A stretch of DNA of 7,826 nt, from assembly GCA_902475475.1 (NCBI GenBank), contig CABRZY010000077.1, positions 1 through 7,826 of the forward strand. The letters run 5' to 3'. Numbering within the stretch: the stretch's first letter is position 1; each line of letters starts with the position of its first letter. Shown here piece by piece: positions 1 to 6,622 of the stretch. The translations under genes were made by a program, and so were the position numbers. Under the pieces are notes generated by a model. It was not told the DNA's origin. It was given only the letters and a program-made list of their open reading frames with translations, and made no database searches. Source of the stretch: an uncultured Collinsella sp. GTDB taxonomy: Bacteria; Actinomycetota; Coriobacteriia; Coriobacteriales; Coriobacteriaceae.

Positions 1-41
1 GGCCGGTCTCCGTTGCTCCGTACGAGGTCGCGGTGATTCCG
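1..41 (+). other. Inverted fragment of proS (anticodon-binding domain)
   Basis: Read on the plus strand, frame beginning at base 3, these bases give PVSVAPYEVAVIP. The two bases before it, GG, would complete a Trp codon. This is the W-P-x-S-V-A-P-Y-x-V motif that opens the anticodon-binding domain of prolyl-tRNA synthetases, and it should lie some 60 residues downstream of GKPLSAAR in the same gene. It is in the opposite orientation to the rest of proS and joins it at the CCGG palindrome at 39-42. The identification rests on motif memory over 13-14 residues, so it is good but not certain. Confidence 0.7.
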
Positions 42-1256
42 GGCAGCAGAGAGCGGCTTGCCGCAGTGCGGGCAGGGATCGCCGGCAACGACGGTGACCA
101 GGTCGGCCCACTCGTCGACGGTAAAGTCGCGCTCGGGGCAGGCACCGGTAAAGTGATAGTCGACCTCGTTGGCACCACAGGCCCACTGTTTGGACTCGCG
201 CAGGCTCTCGTCGCAGACCAGACGAATGCCCTCGGGCAGGTTAACCGGTCCGATAAAGCCCTTATGCAGACCGTAGGTCTGGAGCTCCTCGTCGGTCATC
301 ATGCGATAGCCCTTGCCAAAGACGTGCTCGGCCTTGCAGTCATTGAGCTCGTGGTCGCCCGGGACAATGGCCACGACCGGCTTGCCCTCGGCGTCGATGA
401 GCGCCAGCGACTTTCGCGTACCGTTCTCGGGGAAACCGAAGAACTTTGCGACGGCCTCAATGGTGCCCATGCCCGGAGTCTCGACCTTGGTGAGCGTACC
501 GTCGCCAGGACCCTCGGTCACAACGACCTTGGTGCTTGCGGCCTCATCGTCGGCAGCGAAGCCGCAATCGTCGCAGTAGACGAGCGAAGCCTCGCCGGCG
601 TCGGCCAGAGCCATGTACTCGACGGAGGTGTCGCCGCCGATCTCGCCGGAGTCGGCGACAACGGGCAGAGCCTTGATGTAGCAGCGCTCGCAGATGTTGG
701 CGTAGGCCTGCTTCATCTTGTCGTACTCCTCCTGCAGACTCTCCTGCGTGGCAGAGAAGCTGTAGGCGTCCTTCATGATGAACTCGCGACCGCGCATCAG
801 GCCAAAGCGGGGGCGGAACTCGTCGCGGAACTTATCCTGGATGTGGTAGAGGTTAACGGGTAGCTGCTTGTAGGAGCGCAGCTCATTGCGCACCAGGGCC
901 GTGACGGTCTCCTCGTGCGTGGGGCCCAGGACGAACTCGCGACCGTGACGGTCGTCAAAGCGCACAAGCTCCTTGCCATAGGCGTCGATGCGGCCGGACT
1001 CACGCCACAACTCGGCGTCGACCATGATAGGCATCATAAGCTCCTGGGCGCCGGCAGCGTCCATCTCGTCGCGCACGATATTCTCGATCTTGCGAATCGA
1101 GCGCCATGCGAGCGGCAGATAGGAATACAGGCCGGCGGCCTCTTTGCGGATCATGCCGGCACGGAGCAGCAGGCGGTGGCTAGCGAGCTCAGCGTCCGCC
1201 GGATCCTCTTTAAGCGTCGGCGCATAGAGCTTAGACATATACATTGCTCGGGTCAT
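39..1256 (-). CDS. proS: Prolyl-tRNA synthetase, 3' part missing at junction
   Basis: ProS charges tRNA-Pro with proline in the cytoplasm. This is the bacterial type with an inserted editing domain that removes mischarged Ala. The readable part is 406 of an expected ~570 residues. Class II motif 1 covers about 42-78. Motif 2 includes FVLGPTHEE at 108-116, with RPRFGLMRGREF and then KDAYSF at 148-167. The YbaK-like editing insertion spans about 240-375, with Lys282 at the position of the E. coli editing-domain lysine. Two Cys pairs, Cys228/Cys231 and Cys395/Cys398, flank the insert and may bind zinc. After GKPLSAAR (399-406) the family has the strongly conserved RGIEVG...F-x-LGT stretch. Here the frame instead continues as NHRDLVRSNGDR with no resemblance, so the gene breaks at about position 39. 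Motif 3 and the anticodon-binding domain are therefore absent on this strand. The start is ATG at 1256, directly after the ispG stop. Identity is secure; the break is probably an assembly effect, not gene decay. Confidence 0.95.
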
Positions 1257-2339
1257 TTATTTCTCCTCAATAAGCTTGTCGACCTCTGCCATAAGCGCGT
1301 CGACAATTTGGTCCTCAGCTACTTTACCAATGATCTGGCCATGCGAAAAGAGCAAGGCCTGACCACGTCCGCAAGCAACGCCCAGATCGGCATCAGAAGC
1401 CTCGCCGGGGCCATTAACGGCACATCCCATCACAGCGATCGAAAGCGGCGCGGAGTAGTTCTTAAGCCGCTCGGTAACCTCCTCGGCAATGGGAATAAGG
1501 TTAACCTGGCAGCGGGCGCACGTGGGGCACGAGACAATCTCGGGGCCACGGCGACGCAGGCCCAGCGACTGCAGAATACCCCAGGCAACCGGCGGCTCCT
1601 CAACCGGATCGGCTGTGAGCGACACACGCATGGTGTCGCCAATGCCTTCGGAAAGCAAGATACCCAAGCCTACAGAGCTCTTGATGGTGCCCTGGAGCTT
1701 GGTCCCCGCCTCCGTCACGCCCAGGTGAAGCGGAACGTGGGGAATCTCACGCGACAGGGCTCGATAGGTACCGAGCGTCGTTTGCACGCTATGGGCCTTG
1801 GCCGAAAGCACAATGTTCGTAAAGCCGCGGTCCTCAAAGTGCTTGACGAAGCGCTCGCTCGACATCACGAGCTTTTCGGGCTGCGTGAGGTCGTCGCGCT
1901 CGGCGATATCCTGCTCAAGCGAACCAGCGTTGACACCGATGCGAATTGCGCAGCCCGCAGCACCCGCGGCATCGATCACGGCATCGACCTTGGCCCAATC
2001 GCCAATGTTGCCGGGATTGATGCGGAGCTTGGCAGCACCGGCCTCCACAGCGCCAATGGCCAGCTTGTGGTTAAAGTGAATATCGGCGACGATCGGCACC
2101 GGAGACTCAGCACAGATGGTGCGGAAACCCTCAAGCGCGGCCTCGGTGGGCACGCTCACGCGCACGATATCGCAGCCAGCCTGCACCAACGCGCACACTT
2201 GCGCAAGCGTTGCCTGGGCATCAGCGGTATCGGTGCAGGTCATGGACTGAACCACGACCGGAGCGCCACCACCGATCTGCACGCCGCCCACATGCACGGG
2301 GCGCGTCAACTCGCGAGGCAAAGGATGGGATAAAGACAA
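1257..2339 (-). CDS. ispG: 4-hydroxy-3-methylbut-2-en-1-yl diphosphate synthase (GcpE)
   Basis: IspG (GcpE) is a [4Fe-4S] enzyme that reductively opens 2-C-methyl-D-erythritol 2,4-cyclodiphosphate to HMBPP, the penultimate step of the MEP pathway. It needs flavodoxin or ferredoxin as electron donor. With the TTG start the protein is 360 residues, matching the usual 350-370. Residues 10-260 form the TIM-barrel domain with VVVQSMTCTDTAD at 28-40, ADIHFN at 85-90, KLRINPGNIG at 104-113, LHLGVTEAG at 204-212 and SVGLGILLSEGIGDTMRVSL at 222-241. Cluster ligands are Cys271, Cys274 and Cys306 with Glu313 (MGCAVNGPGEA), exactly the C-x2-C...C-x6-E spacing of the E. coli enzyme, shifted by one residue. 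A longer reading from 2426 would run into rseP and add an implausible Cys-rich N-terminus. The TAA stop directly abuts the proS ATG. It is the single-domain bacterial type with no extra insertion. Identity is secure; the exact start is slightly less so. Confidence 0.96.
   Translation of the reverse strand: MSLSHPLPRELTRPVHVGGVQIGGGAPVVVQSMTCTDTADAQATLAQVCALVQAGCDIVRVSVPTEAALEGFRTICAESPVPIVADIHFNHKLAIGAVEAGAAKLRINPGNIGDWAKVDAVIDAAGAAGCAIRIGVNAGSLEQDIAERDDLTQPEKLVMSSERFVKHFEDRGFTNIVLSAKAHSVQTTLGTYRALSREIPHVPLHLGVTEAGTKLQGTIKSSVGLGILLSEGIGDTMRVSLTADPVEEPPVAWGILQSLGLRRRGPEIVSCPTCARCQVNLIPIAEEVTERLKNYSAPLSIAVMGCAVNGPGEASDADLGVACGRGQALLFSHGQIIGKVAEDQIVDALMAEVDKLIEEK
1263..1268 (-). promoter_or_regulatory. 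Ribosome binding site of proS
   Basis: GAGGAG in the last codons of ispG lies 6 bases before the ATG at 1256. It selects this ATG over the in-frame ATGs four and six codons further on. Confidence 0.75.
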
Positions 2340-2347
2340 TCCAAACA

Positions 2348-2353
2348 CTCCCC
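2348..2353 (-). promoter_or_regulatory. Ribosome binding site of ispG
   Basis: GGGGAG overlaps the last base of the rseP TAG stop and lies 8 bases before the TTG at 2339. It favours TTG over the in-frame GTG at 2348, which would overlap the site itself. Confidence 0.7.
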
Positions 2354-3714
2354 TACAGAATAAATCGAAGGATGTCGGAACGAAGCATATAGACAAACAG
2401 CAGCACAAAGAGCGCGATGCCCACATAGCTCACAATCGTCTGGACCTTGAGCGGAAGCTCGCGGCCAGCAATCTTTTGAATGATCTCGATGACCAGCTTG
2501 CCGCCATCGAGTGGTGGGATGGGCAGCAGGTTCATAAAGCCAAGCGAGAACGAAATGAGGGCGGCAAACGAAAGGAACGTGGCAGGGCCGGCAGCAGCAG
2601 CCTGTGAGGACATAACGCTAATGCCCACGATCGAAGAAGACTGATCGAGAATCTCCATCGTATGCTGCGGCTGGAGCAGGCGCATCATGCCCTCCGCTGT
2701 CTGCACGACATAGGAGAACGAAAGTCGAGCCGACGTGATGGGGTCTAAACGGACCACCTGCGTAGAGGCATACACACCTAGGCGCTCGTCCTTTTTGAGC
2801 GCAACCGAGGTCGAATGCTGCTTGCCGTCGCGCTCATACTCAATGGCGATATCGTCCTTACCGGCGGCCTTGCCGATGGCATCGTAAACGTCCATCCAGG
2901 TAGAGCACGATACTCCGTCAACCGAAAGGATCGCATCGCCGCCCTCGATACCCGCCTTGGCGGCAATAGACCCCTCGTCAACCTGACCGATCACGTTGGT
3001 ATCCATCGGCACGGTGACACCCGCAATGGAATAGATACTCATAAGGAGCAAAAAGCCCGTCAAGATATTGACAATAATACCCGCGAGCAGCATAAAGGCG
3101 CGCTTGAGAAAGCCCTGGCCAAGATAGGTGTGCGAACGTTCTTGCGCAAGGAACTCGGCCTCGCCGCACGGCAGCTCCCACACATCGCCCTCGGCAGTTG
3201 AATGTTCGCGATCGAACCGGCGGCCGTCAAAGGTGGTGTAGCCCGCCGCGTCTCGCGGCAGCGTCTGATACTTGGTGGGATAGTAGCTCGGCGAGGGCTT
3301 CTCCCCTTCCTCATACCAAGGCGCGATAGAGCCCCAACCCAAGAGCAAGGCGCATGCCTCGAGCACATCCTCCTCGGAAAGCTCAAGCTCGACAGCAAGG
3401 TCGGCCACGGTCACGCGACCATGACGATAGATAGCCGCGAGCACGCGGTCGGCACACGAGACGTCGGTCGGATCCATACCGCAAATGGCAGCGTAGCCAC
3501 CCAGCAGCAGCGGGGTCACGCCAAACTTGGTTCCAATGCGACGCGACGTGTAATGGATGTCAAAGCGGCACGGCAGGCCCAAAAAGAACTCGGTCACACG
3601 GACGCCGCAGGCACGCGCCGCCAAAAAGTGGCCGCCCTCGTGCAAAAACACGAGGACGGATAGCATCAAAAGGCCCCAAAAGACCGAGGAAAGAACACTC
3701 AGAACAGTATCCAT
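2353..3714 (-). CDS. rseP: RseP-type site-2 zinc protease with cytosolic insert
   Basis: This is an intramembrane metalloprotease of the RseP/RasP/Rip1 group. Family members cut membrane-anchored anti-sigma factors and similar single-pass proteins after a first cut outside the membrane. The product is 453 residues, longer than most. Membrane segments are at about 7-27, 204-232, 372-402 and 424-447. Zinc ligands are His25 and His29 in HEGGH (catalytic Glu26) and Asp403 in NLLPIPPLDGG (395-405). The membrane-associated loop GGYAAICGM is at 72-80 and resembles mycobacterial Rip1. A single PDZ domain spans roughly 238-315. Residues 81-195 are an extra domain described separately. In the GPxxN segment before helix 2 the proline is replaced (Gly212-Ile213, Asn216). 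The ATG at 3714 is chosen because it gives a family-typical N-terminus and clears dxr; a longer reading from 3786 would overlap dxr by 49 bases. No substrate or anti-sigma gene is visible, so the substrate is unknown. It ends with TAG 13 bases before ispG. Confidence 0.95.
   Translation of the reverse strand: MDTVLSVLSSVFWGLLMLSVLVFLHEGGHFLAARACGVRVTEFFLGLPCRFDIHYTSRRIGTKFGVTPLLLGGYAAICGMDPTDVSCADRVLAAIYRHGRVTVADLAVELELSEEDVLEACALLLGWGSIAPWYEEGEKPSPSYYPTKYQTLPRDAAGYTTFDGRRFDREHSTAEGDVWELPCGEAEFLAQERSHTYLGQGFLKRAFMLLAGIIVNILTGFLLLMSIYSIAGVTVPMDTNVIGQVDEGSIAAKAGIEGGDAILSVDGVSCSTWMDVYDAIGKAAGKDDIAIEYERDGKQHSTSVALKKDERLGVYASTQVVRLDPITSARLSFSYVVQTAEGMMRLLQPQHTMEILDQSSSIVGISVMSSQAAAAGPATFLSFAALISFSLGFMNLLPIPPLDGGKLVIEIIQKIAGRELPLKVQTIVSYVGIALFVLLFVYMLRSDILRFIL
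3130..3474 (-). other. Winged-helix-like insert within RseP (residues 81-195)
   Basis: In ordinary RseP/Rip1 proteins only about 20 residues separate the GGY loop from the second membrane helix; here there are about 120. The first part, residues 86-140, reads like a winged helix. Helix 1 is around ADRVLAAIYRHGR (88-100), helix 2 around TVADLAVEL (102-110), the turn and recognition-like helix around SEEDVLEACALLLGWG (113-128), then a strand and Glu/Lys/Pro wing (129-145). The second part (146-195) is polar and acidic with FDGRRFDRE at 162-170, and seems less ordered. By RseP topology this loop faces the cytosol. The helix assignment is by eye; binding to DNA, a protein or a ligand is all possible. 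Confidence 0.6.
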
Positions 3715-3728
3715 AAAACGAAAAGCAA

Positions 3729-3733
3729 TCCTT
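3729..3733 (-). promoter_or_regulatory. Weak, distant ribosome binding site of rseP
   Basis: AAGGA in the dxr-rseP gap lies 14 bases before the ATG at 3714, clearly further than the 6-9 bases seen for the other genes. No better site or alternative in-frame start codon fits the N-terminus, so rseP is probably translated less efficiently than its neighbours. Confidence 0.45.
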
Positions 3734-3737
3734 ACGA

Positions 3738-4925
3738 TTAAGAGCGGGTTGCAGCAAGCACCTCGGCGGCCTTGGCACGAGCCCACGTATCGATATCGCG
3801 AAGCTGCTCAAACGATGCGACCGCCTGCGTATCGTGTGCATCCATGCAGGACTCAACGATGCGATCGATATCGGTAAAGGTACAGGTATCGTGCAGGAAG
3901 GCATCGACGGCAACTTCGTTGGCGGCATTCAGCACGCACGGCATGGTGCCACCCGTCTTGCCGGCACGCTCGGCCAGTGCCAGACAGCGGAAGGTATCCA
4001 TGTCGGCAGCATCAAACGTGAGCTGCCCCAACTCGCGAAAATCGATACGAGGCGCCGGAGTATCCCAACGCTCGGGATACGAGAACGCGAACTGGATGGG
4101 AATACGCATGTCGGAAGCACCGAGATGCGCCATCACGGAGCCGTCGGAGAACTCGACCATAGAGTGAATCTTGGACTGACGCTGCACGACCACGTTAATG
4201 AAATCGAGGTCGCAGTTAAACAGATGCATGGCCTCAATGCGCTCCAGGCCCTTGTTCATGAGGGTGGCGGAGTCGATGGTGATCTTGGCGCCCATGGCCC
4301 ACGTGGGATGTGCGAGGGCATCGGCACGCGTCACGCGGTCGAGCTCGTCGCGCGTGCGGCCAAAAAACGGACCGCCCGAGCAGGTGAGCCAAATACAATG
4401 AGCCTCGCGTGGGTTCTCCCCCAGATAGCACTGGAAGATGGCGGAGTGCTCAGAGTCGACTGGAATAAGCTGGCCCGGTTGCGCCAACGGCATAAGCAAG
4501 TCGCCACCGACGACGAGGGACTCCTTGTTGGCAAGGGCAAGGCGCTTATTTGAGGTCAAGGCCGCATGGCTCGCCTCGAGACCGGCGGCACCCACAATAG
4601 CGACGAGTACGCAGTCGACATCGTCGCGACGCGCGAGCTCGCAAACCGCCTGCGCGCCAACGCCGAGCTTCGTTCCCTCGGGCAACTCCTGCAGCACGGC
4701 GTCATCGCCATGAGCGACATCGGCCACGGCAACCGCCGAAACCGAGAACTCGCGGGCAGCGGCAACAAGCTCGGAGGTACTGGAGTTAACGGACAGCGCC
4801 GTCACCTGCAGGCGATCGGCATGCTGGCGGCACACATCGAGCGCCTGGGTGCCGATGGAGCCCGTACAACCCAGGATGGCAACACGGAGGCGTCCATCGG
4901 GGCCATACGTCGTCTGGAATGACAT
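3738..4925 (-). CDS. dxr: 1-deoxy-D-xylulose 5-phosphate reductoisomerase
   Basis: Dxr (IspC) catalyses the NADPH-dependent rearrangement and reduction of DXP to 2-C-methyl-D-erythritol 4-phosphate, the first committed step of the MEP isoprenoid pathway. It is the target of fosmidomycin. The protein has 395 residues, normal for the family. The NADPH-binding loop GCTGSIG is at 19-25, and ALANKES with Lys134 is at 130-136. The metal-binding acidic residues are Asp157 and Glu159 in PVDSEHSA and Glu228 in MNKGLERIEA. The mobile active-site loop with HPTWAMG has Trp209, matching Trp212 of the E. coli enzyme. The C-terminal domain (about 300-395) contains VLNAANEVAV at 331-340, which is typical. 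It overlaps cdsA by one base and is followed by a 23-base gap to rseP, the longest gap in the window. With ispG three positions along, two MEP-pathway steps are encoded in this block. Identity is secure. Confidence 0.98.
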   Translation of the reverse strand: MSFQTTYGPDGRLRVAILGCTGSIGTQALDVCRQHADRLQVTALSVNSSTSELVAAAREFSVSAVAVADVAHGDDAVLQELPEGTKLGVGAQAVCELARRDDVDCVLVAIVGAAGLEASHAALTSNKRLALANKESLVVGGDLLMPLAQPGQLIPVDSEHSAIFQCYLGENPREAHCIWLTCSGGPFFGRTRDELDRVTRADALAHPTWAMGAKITIDSATLMNKGLERIEAMHLFNCDLDFINVVVQRQSKIHSMVEFSDGSVMAHLGASDMRIPIQFAFSYPERWDTPAPRIDFRELGQLTFDAADMDTFRCLALAERAGKTGGTMPCVLNAANEVAVDAFLHDTCTFTDIDRIVESCMDAHDTQAVASFEQLRDIDTWARAKAAEVLAATRS

Positions 4926-5824
4926 TACAGCACGCCTCCGATCATCAGCATCAGCTGCGCGGTGATGCAGCCGAAGATAAGCGAATCGCTACGATCGAGC
5001 ATGCCGCCGTGGCCCGGGATAAGGTTGCCGGAATCTTTGACGCCCACACCGCGCTTGATGCGCGACTCGATAAGGTCGCCGATAACGCCCAGAATGGACA
5101 CGACCACGCCGCACAGCAGCGCATAGGGCAGGCTGAGCTTGAAGAAATGCGTCGCCCACAGGATGAGCCAAATCAAAACCGAGCCCAGGATGCCGCCAAC
5201 AAACCCCTCCCAGCTCTTTTTGGGAGAGATCTTGGGAACCATCTTGTGTTTGCCGATACGGCTACCCACGATATAGGCAAACGAATCGGAGACCCAAAGG
5301 GACGCACAAACACCCACCGAAAGCAGGGCGCCGGCAAAACCGGGCACGGCATCGCGCAGCAGCACGATAGCCGACAGCATAAAACCGGTGTAGATGGGAC
5401 CCATGAGTGTCACGGCAACATCGGATATGCGGGTACGCGGCGACCAGACATACCAAATGCCCACAGCGAGCATCAGGGCAAAAAGCAGGGCATTCAGCAG
5501 CATCGAATCGCCCAACGCCGACAGCGGAAAGAGCACGGCGGCAGCGATACCCATGCGCTCGTTAGCCATCTTGCCATCGAGCCTTGTCATACGGAAAAAC
5601 TCATAGCAGCACAGACCGCTCATGACGGAAACAAAGATGGCCGTGGGCACGATACCCAAAACCAGGCACAGGATAAAGACAACGGCGTAGACGATACCGG
5701 CGGCGGCACGGGTAATAAAGCCCGCCAGCCACGAACCGGTGCCGCTCTTCACTGCAGGCGTTCCCGCAGTGGCAGCTTTGCGCGCAGGCGTCTTGGGAGC
5801 AGATGCCTTGGGACGATCGGACAC
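4925..5824 (-). CDS. cdsA: Phosphatidate cytidylyltransferase (CDP-diglyceride synthase)
   Basis: CdsA joins phosphatidic acid and CTP to give CDP-diacylglycerol, the precursor of phosphatidylglycerol, cardiolipin and phosphatidylinositol-type lipids. It is an integral membrane protein. The product is 299 residues. Residues 1-30 are a Lys/Ala/Pro-rich tail, probably cytosolic, then come several hydrophobic segments (about 38-68, 91-125, 136-157, 163-185, 205-225, 233-253). The family signature runs from 254 to 280: SRIKR, then KDSGNLIPGHGG at 263-274, then DR-x-D at 277-280. Asp180 in the SDSFAY motif and Asp250 are plausible metal and substrate residues. One deviation is Ser279 in DRSD, where the published signature expects a hydrophobic residue or Thr. 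The start is GTG, two bases after the uppS stop, behind a strong GAGGAGG. The stop TAA shares one base with the dxr ATG (TAATG), a classic termination-reinitiation arrangement. Identity is secure. Confidence 0.96.
   Translation of the reverse strand: MSDRPKASAPKTPARKAATAGTPAVKSGTGSWLAGFITRAAAGIVYAVVFILCLVLGIVPTAIFVSVMSGLCCYEFFRMTRLDGKMANERMGIAAAVLFPLSALGDSMLLNALLFALMLAVGIWYVWSPRTRISDVAVTLMGPIYTGFMLSAIVLLRDAVPGFAGALLSVGVCASLWVSDSFAYIVGSRIGKHKMVPKISPKKSWEGFVGGILGSVLIWLILWATHFFKLSLPYALLCGVVVSILGVIGDLIESRIKRGVGVKDSGNLIPGHGGMLDRSDSLIFGCITAQLMLMIGGVL
4935..4939 (-). promoter_or_regulatory. Ribosome binding site of dxr
   Basis: GGAGG lies 9 bases before the dxr ATG at 4925, inside the 3' end of cdsA. 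Together with the one-base TAATG overlap it fixes the dxr start and points to coupled translation. Confidence 0.75.
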
Positions 5825-5826
5825 GA

Positions 5827-6621
5827 TTAAGCCTCCTCGGTCTTGCTCAGTCCACCAAACCTACGGTCACGGCCCTGATAGGCCAAAATGGCGTCGACAA
5901 GGCCCCAACGATCAAAGTCGGGCCAATAGGTATCGGTGACGTAGAATTCGGAATAAGCCACCTGCCACAGAAGATAGTTCGAAAGGCGCAGCTCACCAGA
6001 AGTGCGAATCACAAGCTCAGGATCGGGAAGGCCGGCGGTATAGAGGTGGGAAGCCACCATGTCGTCATCAATTGCGCCAGGATCGATCTTACCGGCGGCA
6101 GCGTCGAGTGCGATCTGACGGACAGCGCGGGTAATCTCGGCACGCGCGCCGTAGTTGACGGCAAGCGCCAGCGTCATGCCGGTGTGATTGGCGCACTCGG
6201 CAAGACCGCGTTCAAAAACGTCGCGGGTCTTCTTGGGCAGCGCGGAAATGTCACCCAAAAAGACAACGCGCACGTTTTCGCGCTTCAGAAGCGGCAGCTC
6301 GTCGATAAACGTCTTGGCAAACAGGTGCATCAAGACGTTGACCTCATGCTGCGGGCGGTTCCAGTTTTCGGTAGAAAACGCATAGGCCGAAAGCACGTCG
6401 ACGCCCAGACGCACGCAGGCGGTAATAATCTCACGAAGGGAGACGATACCCGCCTTGTGGCCCTCGGTGCGTGCAAGACCGCGCGATGTGGCCCAACGAC
6501 CATTGCCGTCCATGATGCACGAGATATGGTGCGGAATGTTATTGAGGTCAAGGTCGGAAAAACCGACGCCCGCGGGGGCGTCGGCAAAGTACTCGACCAG
6601 TTTATGCTCGTCGTATTGCAC
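5827..6621 (-). CDS. uppS: Isoprenyl transferase (undecaprenyl diphosphate synthase)
   Basis: This cis-prenyltransferase adds isopentenyl diphosphate units to farnesyl diphosphate to make the long polyprenyl carrier (undecaprenyl diphosphate in most bacteria) used for peptidoglycan and wall polymers. It acts at the cytoplasmic face of the membrane. The protein has 264 residues, with an N-terminal extension of about 12 residues relative to E. coli UppS. Family motifs are complete: HISCIMDGNGRWA at 32-44 with the catalytic Asp38, AFSTENWNRP at 81-90, DPELVIRTSGE-x-RLSN at 200-215, the WQ-x-AYSEF block at 219-226 with Glu225 as likely magnesium ligand, and RDRRFGG at 251-257. The start is a GTG one base after the frr stop, with GGAG 7 bases upstream. 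The chain length of the product cannot be read from sequence, so a shorter- or longer-chain product (for example decaprenyl) is possible. It sits beside cdsA and dxr as in Bacillus and Clostridia, linking isoprenoid precursor supply to carrier synthesis. Confidence 0.96.
   Translation of the reverse strand: MQYDEHKLVEYFADAPAGVGFSDLDLNNIPHHISCIMDGNGRWATSRGLARTEGHKAGIVSLREIITACVRLGVDVLSAYAFSTENWNRPQHEVNVLMHLFAKTFIDELPLLKRENVRVVFLGDISALPKKTRDVFERGLAECANHTGMTLALAVNYGARAEITRAVRQIALDAAAGKIDPGAIDDDMVASHLYTAGLPDPELVIRTSGELRLSNYLLWQVAYSEFYVTDTYWPDFDRWGLVDAILAYQGRDRRFGGLSKTEEA
5832..5838 (-). promoter_or_regulatory. Ribosome binding site of cdsA
   Basis: GAGGAGG lies 7 bases before the GTG at 5824 and overlaps the last codons of uppS. 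This strong site decides for the GTG start of cdsA. Confidence 0.8.
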
Positions 6622-6622
6622 C

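Noticed and set aside
1..38. Continuation of the ProS protein on the minus strand to the window edge
   Set aside because: The frame stays open, but NHRDLVRSNGDR does not match the strongly conserved RGIEVG segment, and the plus-strand reading explains these bases better.
33..863. 276-codon open frame on the plus strand opposite proS
   Set aside because: Only its extreme left end, up to base 41, is meaningful, because it is in frame with the inverted proS fragment. The remainder is antisense to the editing and catalytic domains of ProS.
915..2333. 472-codon open frame on the plus strand, opposite ispG and proS
   Set aside because: It lies antisense to two well-supported genes, has low-complexity His/Gly/Arg/Asn-rich content with no recognisable domain, and is expected from GC-rich codon bias on the other strand.
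2340..2352. Possible terminator or promoter between rseP and ispG
   Set aside because: Only 13 bases are available and they are taken up by the ispG ribosome binding site; no hairpin or promoter boxes are visible.
2340..2426. Longer N-terminus for IspG from 2426
   Set aside because: The added residues are the rseP 3' end read in another frame, Cys-rich and without family similarity. The TTG at 2339 has its own binding site.
3715..3786. Longer N-terminus for RseP from an upstream start at 3786
   Set aside because: It would overlap dxr by 49 bases and add an Arg/Cys-rich stretch unlike family N-termini. The ATG at 3714 gives the usual short lead to HEGGH.
4919..5830. 303-codon open frame on the plus strand exactly opposite cdsA
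   Set aside because: The reading is rich in His, Gln and Asp as an antisense shadow of hydrophobic membrane codons. CdsA on the minus strand has the full family signature.
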